A program made the translations under genes and the position numbers. A stretch of DNA of 14,525 nucleotides, taken from positions 1-14,525 of the forward strand of contig CALKRF010000046.1 in NCBI GenBank assembly GCA_937990665.1. The letters run 5' to 3'. This DNA is from an uncultured Atopobium sp. Lineage in GTDB: Bacteria; Actinomycetota; Coriobacteriia; Coriobacteriales; Atopobiaceae. Below, in pieces: positions 6,565-14,154 of this stretch; position 1 is the first letter of the stretch, and the number at the start of each line of letters is the position of its first letter. Below the pieces are notes generated by a model. It searched no databases and was not told the origin of the DNA. It worked only from the letters and a program-made list of their open reading frames with translations.

Positions 6565-7643
6565 TATTCTGACTTACCCCACATTCTGCGGAGACTGTTA
6601 GCAAGTGCACCGGGGTTCTCGACACCCAGAGATTTGAGGCTGGACGTATCGTTTTCTGCAACGTGAAGCAGCTGCTGCAGGTTGTCGTAGGCGTCAACAA
6701 TTCTGGCCGCAATCTCATCGTTGACCACGTGAACGCGGGAAAGCGTGCGCAGGCCCAGAGGCTCCATGGACGCATCTTCTCCGCGGCCATCGGAGTAACC
6801 CAGAATCTGGCCGACACTTTCTGCAGAGCGAAGCTCAGTATTAGCCGTCTCGTGGAAGCGACGACGGATGGCGCGTGCCTCTTCAGCAGAAGAATCTACA
6901 GCGTAATCGCGAATCATCAGATTATAGGCCTCGTCGATACCGCCCAAATATTCCTCGCGCTGCATAGCGGTGGTTTTTCCTTCGCTACCAAGCTCCAAAA
7001 GACAAGCATCAAGCTGGTCGGCGGCGCTGAAAAGAACCTCAAAGAGGTAGAAAATGCCTGCTACATCGCCTAGGGTGACGTAGTTATCAAGCTCAAGAGC
7101 GGTCAGACGCAGAAGCGCGCGATCAAGCTGCTGGCGCGTATTTTGCATAGCAACCGAGAGCTGATTGACGGTAGACATAATGGCTGGTACTGACTTCAGC
7201 GGAATAACGTGACCATCAACGTAGACGGTAATCAACGAACGGCGAGAAGACACTGCAATCACAATAGACTTGGTGAGCAAGCTCATGCGAGCGGCAGTAC
7301 GGTGGCGAGTGCCTGTTTCTGCAGTTGGAAGCGTTGCATCAGGATTGAGGTGGAAGTTGGCGCGCAGAATTCTGGTGAGGTCTTTATCCACCACCACAGC
7401 GCCATCCATCTTGCAGAGCTCAAACAGTCGATTTGCTGTAAAAGAAACATCAAGTTTGAAACCATCTCCGCCCGCAGCAAGGACGTTTTCTGTATCTCCC
7501 ACACAAATGAGGGCGCCCAAGCGGCCGGCGATAATCATGTCCAGTGCAACGCGGAGCGCTGTACCAGGAGCAGTCATCTTTAGAGCGGTGGCAATACGGT
7601 CCTCGTTTTCTATTGCGCTTGGATCAAGTTGCGTTGGCTCCAT
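6564..7643 (-). CDS. disA: DNA integrity scanning diadenylate cyclase DisA
   Basis: A 359-residue DisA, the octameric DNA-scanning enzyme that makes c-di-AMP from two ATP and slows synthesis at branched or damaged DNA. The N-terminal DAC domain (about 10-150) carries DGAVVVD (80-86) and ETGTRHRTAARMS (109-121), the Asp-Gly-Ala and Arg-His-Arg catalytic motifs. A helical linker spans about 150-285. The C-terminal helix-hairpin-helix DNA-binding region is around 305-356 (IVDAYDNLQQLL...SLGVENPGALANSLRRMW). The ATG has GAGGGAG close upstream. The usual partner radA is not adjacent: clpC, with its own terminator, lies next upstream. disA therefore probably begins a disA-ispD-ispF transcript. The full length and both motifs indicate an active enzyme. 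Confidence 0.97.
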   Translation of the reverse strand: MEPTQLDPSAIENEDRIATALKMTAPGTALRVALDMIIAGRLGALICVGDTENVLAAGGDGFKLDVSFTANRLFELCKMDGAVVVDKDLTRILRANFHLNPDATLPTAETGTRHRTAARMSLLTKSIVIAVSSRRSLITVYVDGHVIPLKSVPAIMSTVNQLSVAMQNTRQQLDRALLRLTALELDNYVTLGDVAGIFYLFEVLFSAADQLDACLLELGSEGKTTAMQREEYLGGIDEAYNLMIRDYAVDSSAEEARAIRRRFHETANTELRSAESVGQILGYSDGRGEDASMEPLGLRTLSRVHVVNDEIAARIVDAYDNLQQLLHVAENDTSSLKSLGVENPGALANSLRRMWGKSE

Positions 7644-7727
7644 GGCTCTCCCTCAATTACTTGCAGCTTACAGGCTGTGTTTTGCAATCTGGTACGTTTA
7701 CGGCTTCAATTTGTTTCAACATTTCAA

Positions 7728-7733
7728 GTATAC
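7728..7733 (-). promoter_or_regulatory. -10 box candidate for disA-ispD-ispF
   Basis: Minus-strand TATACT lies in the 184-base gap between the clpC terminator and the disA ATG, giving a predicted leader of about 75-80 bases. No good -35 hexamer sits 16-18 bases upstream. A promoter is expected somewhere in this gap because a terminator cuts off clpC transcription. The rest of the gap shows nothing recognisable. Confidence 0.35.
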
Positions 7734-7827
7734 GGTTTTGTTGCCGGCACGTGTAGTGACGGTTTTGAGAAGACGGGTTTCTCGCCAAGAGCTTCTGCCA
7801 AGAGAACTGTGCGTTTAGCTGCGATAC

Positions 7828-7855
7828 AAAAAGACCCGAGGCAGAACCTCGGGTC
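7828..7855 (-). terminator. intrinsic terminator of clpC
   Basis: Minus-strand hairpin with perfect 9-bp arms GACCCGAGG / CCTCGGGTC (7847-7855 and 7833-7841), a 5-base loop, then TTTTT (7828-7832). It starts 8 bases after the clpC stop. Confidence 0.93.
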
Positions 7856-7863
7856 GGAGTGTC

Positions 7864-10494
7864 TTACTCGGCGGAGGACATCAGGTCGGACGAACCGCCT
7901 GCGCTACCCTGTGGCAGCGAGGATGGTCCCATGCTGACGTCCATCTGATCAAGCTGCGCCATTGTCTCTTTCTTGCGAGGCTCAGGAATGACGCCCGTGG
8001 TCTTGGTGAACACAAGCTTCTTACCCTCAGCGTCAACATCAACAGCAACAATGTCGCCTGCGGTCCACTGGCCAGAGAGAAGCTCCTCAGACAGTGGGTC
8101 TTCAATCATCGACTGAATGGTACGGCGCAGCGGACGAGCGCCGTAGACAGGGTCGGTTCCGTCTTTGGCAATCAGGTCCTTTGCGGCCTCGGTGAGCTCA
8201 ATGGACATGCCGTTGGCAATCAGGCGATCGCGCAGCTCAAGAACCATGAGGTCAACAATGCCACGAAGCTGCTCGGTAGAGAGCGACTTGAAGACAACAA
8301 TCTCGTCCACGCGGTTCAAGAACTCTGGGCGGAATCCGCGCTTGAGCTCAGACATAACACGGCTGGTAATCTCTTTGTCGGAAAGACCCTTAGAACCCTC
8401 TGACGAGAAGCCCATAGTATTGGTGCGGGCAATCTCGCGAGCGCCAATGTTAGATGTCATGATGACAACCGTGTTGGAGAAGTCCACGTGACGGCCTTGA
8501 CCGTCAGTCAAACGACCTTCGTCCAGAATCTGCAACAAGATGTTGAAGACATCTGGATGTGCCTTCTCAATCTCGTCAAAGAGCAAAACAGAGTATGGGT
8601 GCCTACGAACAGCCTTAGTGAGCTCTCCGCCCTCATCGTAGCCCACGTATCCTGGAGGTGCGCCAACCAGCTTAGCTACAGTGTGACGCTCCATGTACTC
8701 GGACATGTCATAGGATAGCAGGGCGTCTTCAGAGCCAAACAGGAACTCTGCCAGGGCCTTTGCAAGCTCAGTCTTACCTACGCCGGAAGGACCTAGGAAG
8801 ATGAAGGAGCCGCCAGGACGCTTTGGGTCTTTGAGAGGGCTACGGCTTCTGCGGATTGCCTTTGCAACCTTAACAACAGCCTCGTCCTGACCAACAACGC
8901 GCTGGTGAAGGATGTCTTCTGTACGAAGCAGCCTTGAAGCCTCAGTCTCGGTGAGGTTAGAAACAGGAACGCCGGTGATGCCAGAGACAACCTTTGCAAT
9001 GTCGTCCTCGTCAACGGTAACAATATTCTTATCCAGCTGCTCACGCCACTCAGTTTCTAGGCGATCCCTCTCTGCTACCAAGGATTTCTCCTGGTCGCGC
9101 AGACGGGCTGCCTGCTCAAACTCTTGAGCGCTTGCTGCCTCGGATTTCTGGGTACGAACGCGGAGAAGATCTGCGTCTACCTGGGCAATCTCTGGTGGAA
9201 GGCTCATCTTGTGGATGCGAGCGCGGGCGCCAGCCTCATCGAGGACGTCAATTGCCTTGTCTGGCAGGAAGCGGTCCTGAATGTAGCGGCTCGAAAGCAC
9301 AACGGCAGCCTTGATAGCAGCCTCGGTGTAGTGGACGTGGTGGTGCTTCTCATAGCGGTCCTGAAGACCGTGGATGATAGAAATGGTGTCGTCGTTGTTT
9401 GGCTCACCGATGTTGACAGGCTGGAAACGCCTCTCAAATGCAGCGTCCTTCTCGACATGTTTACGGTACTCTTCTGCCGTTGTTGCGCCGATGACCTGGA
9501 TTTCTCCACGAGACAGTGGTGGCTTAAGGATGGACGCGGCGTCGATGGAGCCCTCTGCGGAACCTGCGCCAATGACGGTGTGAATCTCGTCAATGAAGAG
9601 GATGTCATTCTTGGATTTCTCCAGCTCAGCAACAACCTTCTTCATGCGGTCCTCAAACTCACCGCGATACTTGGATCCTGCTACCAGACTTGCCAGGTCA
9701 AGCGTCCAGACCTGCTTTCCGCGCAGGATGTCAGGGACGTTGCCGGATGCAATGAGCTGAGCCAAGCCCTCAACAATGGCAGTCTTACCAACGCCAGGAT
9801 CTCCCAGGATAAGTGGGTTATTCTTCTGGCGGCGGGCAAGAACCTGCATGACACGCTCAATCTCGCGGTCACGACCAATGACAGGGTCAAGCTTTTTATC
9901 TGCAGCAAGCTTAGTAAGGTTGCGGCCAAACTGCTCCAGCATGGAAGCGTCGTCATTTGCGTTAGGGCGCATCTGACCAGCGCCAACAGGCATACCAAAG
10001 ATACCGCCTTCAATGCGAGGTTCTGCCATACGAGGACCAGCAGGTGCATCTTCTGGAGTCTGGGCAACCAGCTCATCAACGGCGTTTCTTACGGCGTCGC
10101 CCGAGACACCCATAGTACGCAGGGCATCCATAGCGCGACCATTACCCTCGGACACAATGCCCAAAAGCAGGTGCTCAGTTGCAATATAGCTCTGACCGTG
10201 GGTCATGGTTTCTCTGTACGCGTCCTCAAGCACGCGTTTTGCGCGCGGAGTAAACGGAATGTGACCGCCAGGAATAGGGTCTCCTGCGCCCGTGGTGAGC
10301 TCTTTTACAGTTGCTAGGGCCTCATCATACGAGACCTCTAGCTTAGCCAGAGCCTGAGCAGCAATGCCCTCCCCCTCTTTGATGAGAGCAAGTAGCAGGT
10401 GCTCGGTACCAACATACATCTGGCCAAGACCGCGAGCCTCGTCCTGAGCCAGGCTCATGACTTTACGCGCTCTGTCAGTGAATTTATCAAACAT
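7864..10494 (-). CDS. clpC: ATP-dependent Clp protease ATPase subunit ClpC
   Basis: An 876-residue Hsp100 unfoldase that feeds substrates to ClpP. It has paired Clp-N repeats (1-145) and AAA module 1 with Walker A GDPGVGKT (231-238) and Walker B ILFIDE (298-303). A UVR-like middle segment (about 455-482, EFEQAARLRDQEKSLVAERD) marks it as ClpC rather than ClpA or ClpE. AAA module 2 has Walker A GPSGVGKT (568-575) and Walker B VLLFDE (636-641). TMGF at 693-696 fits the Gly-Phe ClpP-docking loop. A disordered Gly/Ser-rich tail ends the protein. The frame opens further to 10599, but the ATG at 10492-10494 begins the conserved MFDKFTDRARKVM start and has AGAGG 9 bases upstream. It is monocistronic by its flanking terminators. 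No ctsR, mcsA or mcsB precede it, and I saw no CIRCE or CtsR box. Confidence 0.97.
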   Translation of the reverse strand: MFDKFTDRARKVMSLAQDEARGLGQMYVGTEHLLLALIKEGEGIAAQALAKLEVSYDEALATVKELTTGAGDPIPGGHIPFTPRAKRVLEDAYRETMTHGQSYIATEHLLLGIVSEGNGRAMDALRTMGVSGDAVRNAVDELVAQTPEDAPAGPRMAEPRIEGGIFGMPVGAGQMRPNANDDASMLEQFGRNLTKLAADKKLDPVIGRDREIERVMQVLARRQKNNPLILGDPGVGKTAIVEGLAQLIASGNVPDILRGKQVWTLDLASLVAGSKYRGEFEDRMKKVVAELEKSKNDILFIDEIHTVIGAGSAEGSIDAASILKPPLSRGEIQVIGATTAEEYRKHVEKDAAFERRFQPVNIGEPNNDDTISIIHGLQDRYEKHHHVHYTEAAIKAAVVLSSRYIQDRFLPDKAIDVLDEAGARARIHKMSLPPEIAQVDADLLRVRTQKSEAASAQEFEQAARLRDQEKSLVAERDRLETEWREQLDKNIVTVDEDDIAKVVSGITGVPVSNLTETEASRLLRTEDILHQRVVGQDEAVVKVAKAIRRSRSPLKDPKRPGGSFIFLGPSGVGKTELAKALAEFLFGSEDALLSYDMSEYMERHTVAKLVGAPPGYVGYDEGGELTKAVRRHPYSVLLFDEIEKAHPDVFNILLQILDEGRLTDGQGRHVDFSNTVVIMTSNIGAREIARTNTMGFSSEGSKGLSDKEITSRVMSELKRGFRPEFLNRVDEIVVFKSLSTEQLRGIVDLMVLELRDRLIANGMSIELTEAAKDLIAKDGTDPVYGARPLRRTIQSMIEDPLSEELLSGQWTAGDIVAVDVDAEGKKLVFTKTTGVIPEPRKKETMAQLDQMDVSMGPSSLPQGSAGGSSDLMSSAE

Positions 10495-10531
10495 GTGCTG
10501 AAACCTCTCAAAACTCTCTATATATTTCTGA

Positions 10532-10537
10532 TTTATA
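10532..10537 (-). promoter_or_regulatory. -10 box candidate for clpC
   Basis: Minus-strand TATAAA in GGGTATAAATC, about 38 bases upstream of the clpC ATG and downstream of the lysS terminator. The -35 position is poor (TGTTTG at spacer 17, or TTGCAG at a short spacer of 14). TATATA slightly further downstream is an alternative. Confidence 0.3.
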
Positions 10538-10601
10538 CCCAACAGAAGGCTCTGCAAACATACGACTCGCGTTGGATTTTTCTCCTCCGTACGAACCACA
10601 C

Positions 10602-10638
10602 AAAAAGCCCGGTACCTGCAACGAGCGGATACCGGGCT
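10602..10638 (-). terminator. intrinsic terminator of lysS
   Basis: Minus-strand hairpin with perfect 9-bp arms AGCCCGGTA / TACCGGGCT (10630-10638 and 10606-10614) around a 15-base loop, followed by TTTTT. It lies 44 bases beyond the lysS stop codon. Confidence 0.88.
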
Positions 10639-10682
10639 GATGCGTTTATGTACTGCGCTGGGGCAGCTAAGCTTCCAAGCTC

Positions 10683-12287
10683 TTAGCGCTTCTCAGGCTT
10701 GAGCTGTGGGAAGAGAAGGACGTCGCGGATAGAAGGCTGATCGCAGAAGAGCATAATCATGCGGTCGATGCCATAGCCAATGCCACCCGCTGGTGGCATG
10801 CCGTACTCAAGCGCGCGGATGAAGTCGTAATCGTACTCCATGGCCTCCTCGTCACCCTGACGCTTAGCCTCCATCTGGGCAGCAAAGCGCTCCTCCTGGT
10901 CAACAGGGTCGTTGAGCTCTGAGTATGCATTTGCGTACTCTGCGCCGCAGATAATAAGCTCAAAGCGATCAGTTAGGCGAGGATCGTCTGCTTTGCGCTT
11001 GGTGAGCGGAGAAACCTCTGCAGGATAATCGCAGACAAAGGTTGGGTTTACGATGCTCTTCTCGCCAAGCTCGTCGTAAATCTCAAACAGCAGTTTGCCG
11101 GCCTGCCACTCTGGATTCCACTCAATCTCATAGCGGTCCAGGACTGCGCGGAGCTTCTCGACAGGAGTGTCAATGGAGAGCTCCTCGCCGGTGACCTCGG
11201 ACGCAATCTCTGCCAGGGACGCGACTCGCCAGTTGCCGGATAGGTCAACCTCGGTGCCCTGGTAGGTGATGACCTCGTGGCCCTCCTCGCAGCCGCAAGC
11301 CTTGCGAGCAATCTCCTGGAAGAGGTTCTGGGAAAGCTCGCGCATGCCGGCCAGGTCAGAGTAGGCGGCGTATGCCTCCATAGAGGTGAACTCTGGGTTA
11401 TGCGTGAGGTCGGTGCCCTCGTTTCTGAACTGACGACCAAGCTCGTAGACGCGCTCAAGACCGCCAACAAGCAGGCGCTTCAGTGGAAGCTCGGTTGCAA
11501 TACGCAGGTAGTTCTCGGTGTTCAGGGCGTTGTAGTGCGTAATGAACGGCTTTGCGTTTGCGCCGCCAAGAATCTCCTGGAGAACAGGGGTCTCAACCTC
11601 CATGTAACCGTCTGCCTCCATGAACTGGCGGATGATGGAGATGATTTGGGAGCGCTTGCGGAACACGTCGCGGACCTCGGGGTTCATGATAAGGTCAACG
11701 TAGCGCTGGCGATAACGAACCTCGCGGTCGGTGAGGCCGTGGAACTTCTCGGGCAGAGGACGCAGCGACTTGGAGAGGACCTCCAGCGAGGTGACTGCCA
11801 GGGAAAGCTGGCCGCGGCGCGTACGCATGATAGCGCCGGTTGCGCCGATGATGTCGCCAAGGTCGAGAAGACCCAGGAGCTCCCAGTTCTTCTCGTCAAG
11901 GTTGTTGATGCGACAGAAGAGCTGAATCTGGCCGGTATAGTCCTCTACCACGACAAACGCGATCTTGCCCTGGTTGCGGATGGCGCGGACGCGGCCGGCG
12001 ACGGAATAGACTTCCTCGCCAGTCTGGCCGTCCTCGAGGTCAGCGTAGCGCTCCTCCAGCTCAGCGACGTGAGCGGTAACGGTGGACTTGATTGGGTATG
12101 GGTCAACACCGGCGTCAAGCAGTGCCTGGCGACGGGCTTTGCGCTGGGCGCGCTCGTCGTTGATGGAAGCCTCTGGGGTGGCTTCAGTTGCGTCGGCGGC
12201 GGTTGCAGCAGCGTTCTCTGCGGCAGTTGCAGCAGCGTTCTCAGCGGCAGATGAGCTACCAGCGATGTTGTTCTCTACTTCGGACAT
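10683..12287 (-). CDS. lysS: lysyl-tRNA synthetase, class II
   Basis: A 534-residue class II LysRS. Residues 1-42 are an Ala-rich acidic tail with a tandem AENAAATA repeat. The anticodon-binding OB fold is about 95-170. The catalytic domain carries motif 2 FRNEGTDLTHNPEFT (287-301) and motif 3 GYGIDRMIM (504-512). The NAYSELNDPVDQEERF segment (453-468) and the C-terminal RDVLLFPQLKPE are typical of bacterial LysS. The ATG at 12285-12287 has GGAGGA just upstream and begins after the greA terminator. The open frame to 12326 would run through that hairpin, so the longer start is rejected. A strong terminator follows the gene. Expression seems to need read-through of the greA terminator or a promoter not recognised here. 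There is no T-box leader. Genomic order greA-lysS-clpC is common near this locus. Confidence 0.97.
   Translation of the reverse strand: MSEVENNIAGSSSAAENAAATAAENAAATAADATEATPEASINDERAQRKARRQALLDAGVDPYPIKSTVTAHVAELEERYADLEDGQTGEEVYSVAGRVRAIRNQGKIAFVVVEDYTGQIQLFCRINNLDEKNWELLGLLDLGDIIGATGAIMRTRRGQLSLAVTSLEVLSKSLRPLPEKFHGLTDREVRYRQRYVDLIMNPEVRDVFRKRSQIISIIRQFMEADGYMEVETPVLQEILGGANAKPFITHYNALNTENYLRIATELPLKRLLVGGLERVYELGRQFRNEGTDLTHNPEFTSMEAYAAYSDLAGMRELSQNLFQEIARKACGCEEGHEVITYQGTEVDLSGNWRVASLAEIASEVTGEELSIDTPVEKLRAVLDRYEIEWNPEWQAGKLLFEIYDELGEKSIVNPTFVCDYPAEVSPLTKRKADDPRLTDRFELIICGAEYANAYSELNDPVDQEERFAAQMEAKRQGDEEAMEYDYDFIRALEYGMPPAGGIGYGIDRMIMLFCDQPSIRDVLLFPQLKPEKR
12196..12243 (-). repeat. 24-bp tandem repeat inside lysS
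   Basis: Two 24-bp units (12196-12219 and 12220-12243) differ at two positions, and a partial third follows at 12244-12250. They encode the AENAAATA-type octapeptide in the N-terminal tail of LysRS. Being a multiple of three, copy-number change would keep the frame. Confidence 0.8.
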
Positions 12288-12300
12288 GTATCCTCCACGT

Positions 12301-12332
12301 AAAAACGCCCCGCGCCAGACGGACACGGGGCG
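12301..12332 (-). terminator. intrinsic terminator after greA, abutting the lysS leader
   Basis: Minus-strand hairpin with perfect 7-bp G+C arms CGCCCCG / CGGGGCG (12326-12332 and 12306-12312), a 13-base loop, then TTTTT (12301-12305). It begins 22 bases past the greA stop, and its T-tract ends only 13 bases before the lysS ATG, directly ahead of the lysS ribosome-binding site. Confidence 0.85.
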
Positions 12333-12354
12333 ACCAAATATCTTTTGTGCCAGT

Positions 12355-12834
12355 CTAGCGAGTAATAGAGGTAATGGTGTACTTCTTCACCTTGCCGTTT
12401 GGCGTGGTGAACTCAACCTCGTCGCCCTTCTTGTGACCAATAAGAGCCTCGCCAGCTGGGGACTCGTTAGAGATCTTGTGCTCAAGGGAGTTAGTCTCAG
12501 TAGTACCAACAATTACATACTTAGTTGTCTTGCCTTTTGCATCAGCAAGCTCGACGGTTGTGCCGATTGCAACGGTGACGTTGCGCTTACTGCCGCCCTC
12601 GACAACCTTTGCGACAGAGAGAATCTGGCGAATCTCGTTGATGCGGGACTCGTTGTGAGACTGCTCTTCTTTTGCAGCGTCATACTCGGAGTTCTCAGAA
12701 AGGTCACCAAAACCACGGGCCTCTTTGATGCGCTCAACAATCTCGTCGTGTTTCTCGCCCTCACGATAAGCCAGCTCATCGACAAGCTTCTGACGGCCTT
12801 CTGGGGTAAGTACAATCTCTTTAGTAGTGTCCAT
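12355..12834 (-). CDS. greA: transcription elongation factor GreA
   Basis: A 159-residue GreA of standard length. It enters the RNA polymerase secondary channel and stimulates cleavage of backtracked transcripts. The N-terminal coiled coil (about 1-80) carries EARGFGDLSENSEYDAAKEEQ around 38-58, whose Asp44 and Glu47 match the catalytic acidic pair at the coiled-coil tip. The C-terminal FKBP-like domain includes SPAGEALIGHKKGDEVEF (125-142). The ATG has a modest AGAAAG ribosome-binding site. The gene follows tatA by 49 bases. A minus-strand TATAGA (12864-12869) in that gap could be a -10 box, but it has no matching -35, so tatA-greA co-transcription is as likely. A terminator follows before lysS. 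Confidence 0.97.
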   Translation of the reverse strand: MDTTKEIVLTPEGRQKLVDELAYREGEKHDEIVERIKEARGFGDLSENSEYDAAKEEQSHNESRINEIRQILSVAKVVEGGSKRNVTVAIGTTVELADAKGKTTKYVIVGTTETNSLEHKISNESPAGEALIGHKKGDEVEFTTPNGKVKKYTITSITR

Positions 12835-12883
12835 CGTGTTCTTTCTGTTGATGGGTCAGTCGGTCTATACGTGTGAGATGGAG

Positions 12884-13093
12884 TTACTCAGCCTTTTTGG
12901 ACTCTTCGTCCTCAACGAGCTCAGCCTCTGGCTCCTTGGCTTCTTCCTTGGTCTCAGACTCCATACCATCACGAACGCTCTTGACGGTCTCGCCGACAGC
13001 CTTGCCGAGCTTTGGAAGGTTCTTAGGTCCAAAGAGAACCATGACGATAACAACAATAATCAGAAGCTCAGGAATACCAAGTCCTAAAATCAT
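12884..13093 (-). CDS. tatA: Sec-independent (Tat) translocase subunit TatA
   Basis: A 69-residue TatA. It oligomerises with TatC to move folded twin-arginine proteins across the membrane. The single hydrophobic helix is about 7-22 (IPELLIIVVIVMVLF), with the conserved Pro-Glu near its start. The FGPKNLPKLGKAVGE hinge and amphipathic helix follow (22-36 and on), then an acidic Lys/Glu-rich tail. The open frame extends to 13180, but the ATG at 13091-13093 fits the family N-terminus, has a TGGGGGT ribosome-binding site 5 bases ahead, and lies downstream of a good promoter. TatC is not in the window. A TatB-type role cannot be excluded by sequence alone, but the short tail and hinge favour TatA. 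Confidence 0.93.
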   Translation of the reverse strand: MILGLGIPELLIIVVIVMVLFGPKNLPKLGKAVGETVKSVRDGMESETKEEAKEPEAELVEDEESKKAE

Positions 13094-13151
13094 ATAAACC
13101 CCCAGAAAATCTTTTCCTGTAAAAGCGTTCAGAAAAAACGCCGTATCGGCT

Positions 13152-13180
13152 AGTATAACCGAGGGAAACCTTACTAACAA
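13152..13180 (-). promoter_or_regulatory. tatA promoter (sigma-70-like)
   Basis: Minus-strand TTGTTA (13175-13180), a 17-base spacer, then TATACT (13152-13157): the best promoter in the window. The start site would fall near 13145 and leave a leader of about 50 bases. The -35 box overlaps the ribosome-binding site of the divergent gene at 13190. A weaker plus-strand pair, TTCAGA (13128-13133) and TAGTAT (13151-13156) with spacer 17, overlaps the same -10 region, so the two promoters may face and compete. Confidence 0.7.
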
Positions 13181-13189
13181 GGAATTAAC

Positions 13190-14020
13190 ATGGTCTTACA
13201 TGATTTTTGGACATTTTTTATCTGGTCGACCGTAGCGGGGCTTGCTGTTATTGGCATTTACCAGCTATTTCTGTTAATTCTACGCGCTCGAGGCGTTTTT
13301 GTGACGCGTACCAAATTTGGCCTCACGATGATTTTTGACTCCGAGGACGCCGACGGTACGCCCATTAGACTGCTCAACGTTAATGGCACCTTCCAGTCCG
13401 TGAGCTACATTGTGCCTGAACTGCGCTTTGAGCTCTGCGTCCACTATCACCGCATGATGGCGAAGATTATCCAGCAGGTATCTGCTCGGGGTCACGTTGT
13501 AGTCATGGGCGGCGGAGGTTTCTCGCTGCCAAAGTACCTGGCTACGCACATGAGCGGCGCTACCATTGAGGCGATTGAGATTGATCCAAAGATTGTTTCG
13601 CTTGCGCGCGAGCATTTCTTTTTGGACGAAGCTCAAGCTGCGGCTTCAAGCGAGCTGCGTGTTATCGAAGATGATGCTTGGAGGGTGTTGCAAGACGCAG
13701 AAGCCGGCAGCATTGACGTGCTGGTAAACGAAGTGTTTGCTGGTCGGAAGTCGCTTGGACCTCTGGGAACAGCGGCTGGCGCGCGAGTGGTTAAAGAAAA
13801 ACTTGCAGCTGGCGGAGTATATCTGGCCGATGTTCGCTGTCCACTAGAAGGCCGTGGATCTGCGCTGCTTTCGCAGGTCGCAGACGTGTTTGCGCACGAG
13901 TTTGCGCACGTCGCGTATGTGCCCGAGTGGCCTGATACTCCTAAAACACCAGGCAACAATCTCTTAATTGCAACTGATGCGGATATTGCGCTTCCTGGAG
14001 GTGCTGTTGTAGTGAAGTAG
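13190..14020 (+). CDS. membrane-anchored spermidine-synthase-like (SpeE-fold) protein
   Basis: A 276-residue protein with one N-terminal hydrophobic helix (about 8-31) followed by a Rossmann-type methyltransferase/SpeE fold. Visible motifs are HVVVMGGGGFSLPKYLA (102-118), the nucleotide-binding glycine loop, EAIEIDPKIVSLAREHF (127-143) with acidic Glu130/Asp132, VIEDDAWRVL (158-167), and DVLVNEVFAGR (176-186). In true spermidine synthases the last region carries a catalytic Asp and a TDP motif. Here the aligned residue appears to be Glu181 with FAG following, a pattern of SpeE-like proteins not shown to make polyamines. Polyamine synthesis is therefore not claimed; a membrane-bound methyltransferase-like role is equally possible. 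The ATG has AAGGAA (13179-13184) 5 bases upstream. It is divergent from tatA, with no clear terminator after it. Confidence 0.8.
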   Translation: MVLHDFWTFFIWSTVAGLAVIGIYQLFLLILRARGVFVTRTKFGLTMIFDSEDADGTPIRLLNVNGTFQSVSYIVPELRFELCVHYHRMMAKIIQQVSARGHVVVMGGGGFSLPKYLATHMSGATIEAIEIDPKIVSLAREHFFLDEAQAAASSELRVIEDDAWRVLQDAEAGSIDVLVNEVFAGRKSLGPLGTAAGARVVKEKLAAGGVYLADVRCPLEGRGSALLSQVADVFAHEFAHVAYVPEWPDTPKTPGNNLLIATDADIALPGGAVVVK

Positions 14021-14154
14021 CATAACTTTGAGGGCTGACCGCTATCCAGTTGATTGAGCAATATCCAATCACCTAAAGAAATTGCATATTCCACCTTGCT
14101 TATACGGAGTTTTGTATCAAGATTTCAGCCCACAAAATTCGACCCCCTCTTTTG

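Noticed and set aside
9124..10317. 397-codon open frame on the plus strand opposite clpC
   Set aside because: It lies entirely antisense to the strongly conserved ClpC coding sequence, shows no domain motifs and has no ribosome-binding site; it is a codon-bias shadow.
11277..12254. 325-codon open frame on the plus strand opposite lysS
   Set aside because: Its low-complexity Val/Ala/Leu composition mirrors the LysRS codons on the other strand; there is no promoter or recognisable domain.
12288..12326. longer LysRS start at 12326
   Set aside because: It would translate through the greA terminator hairpin, and the added residues have no family counterpart; ATG at 12287 has GGAGGA directly upstream.
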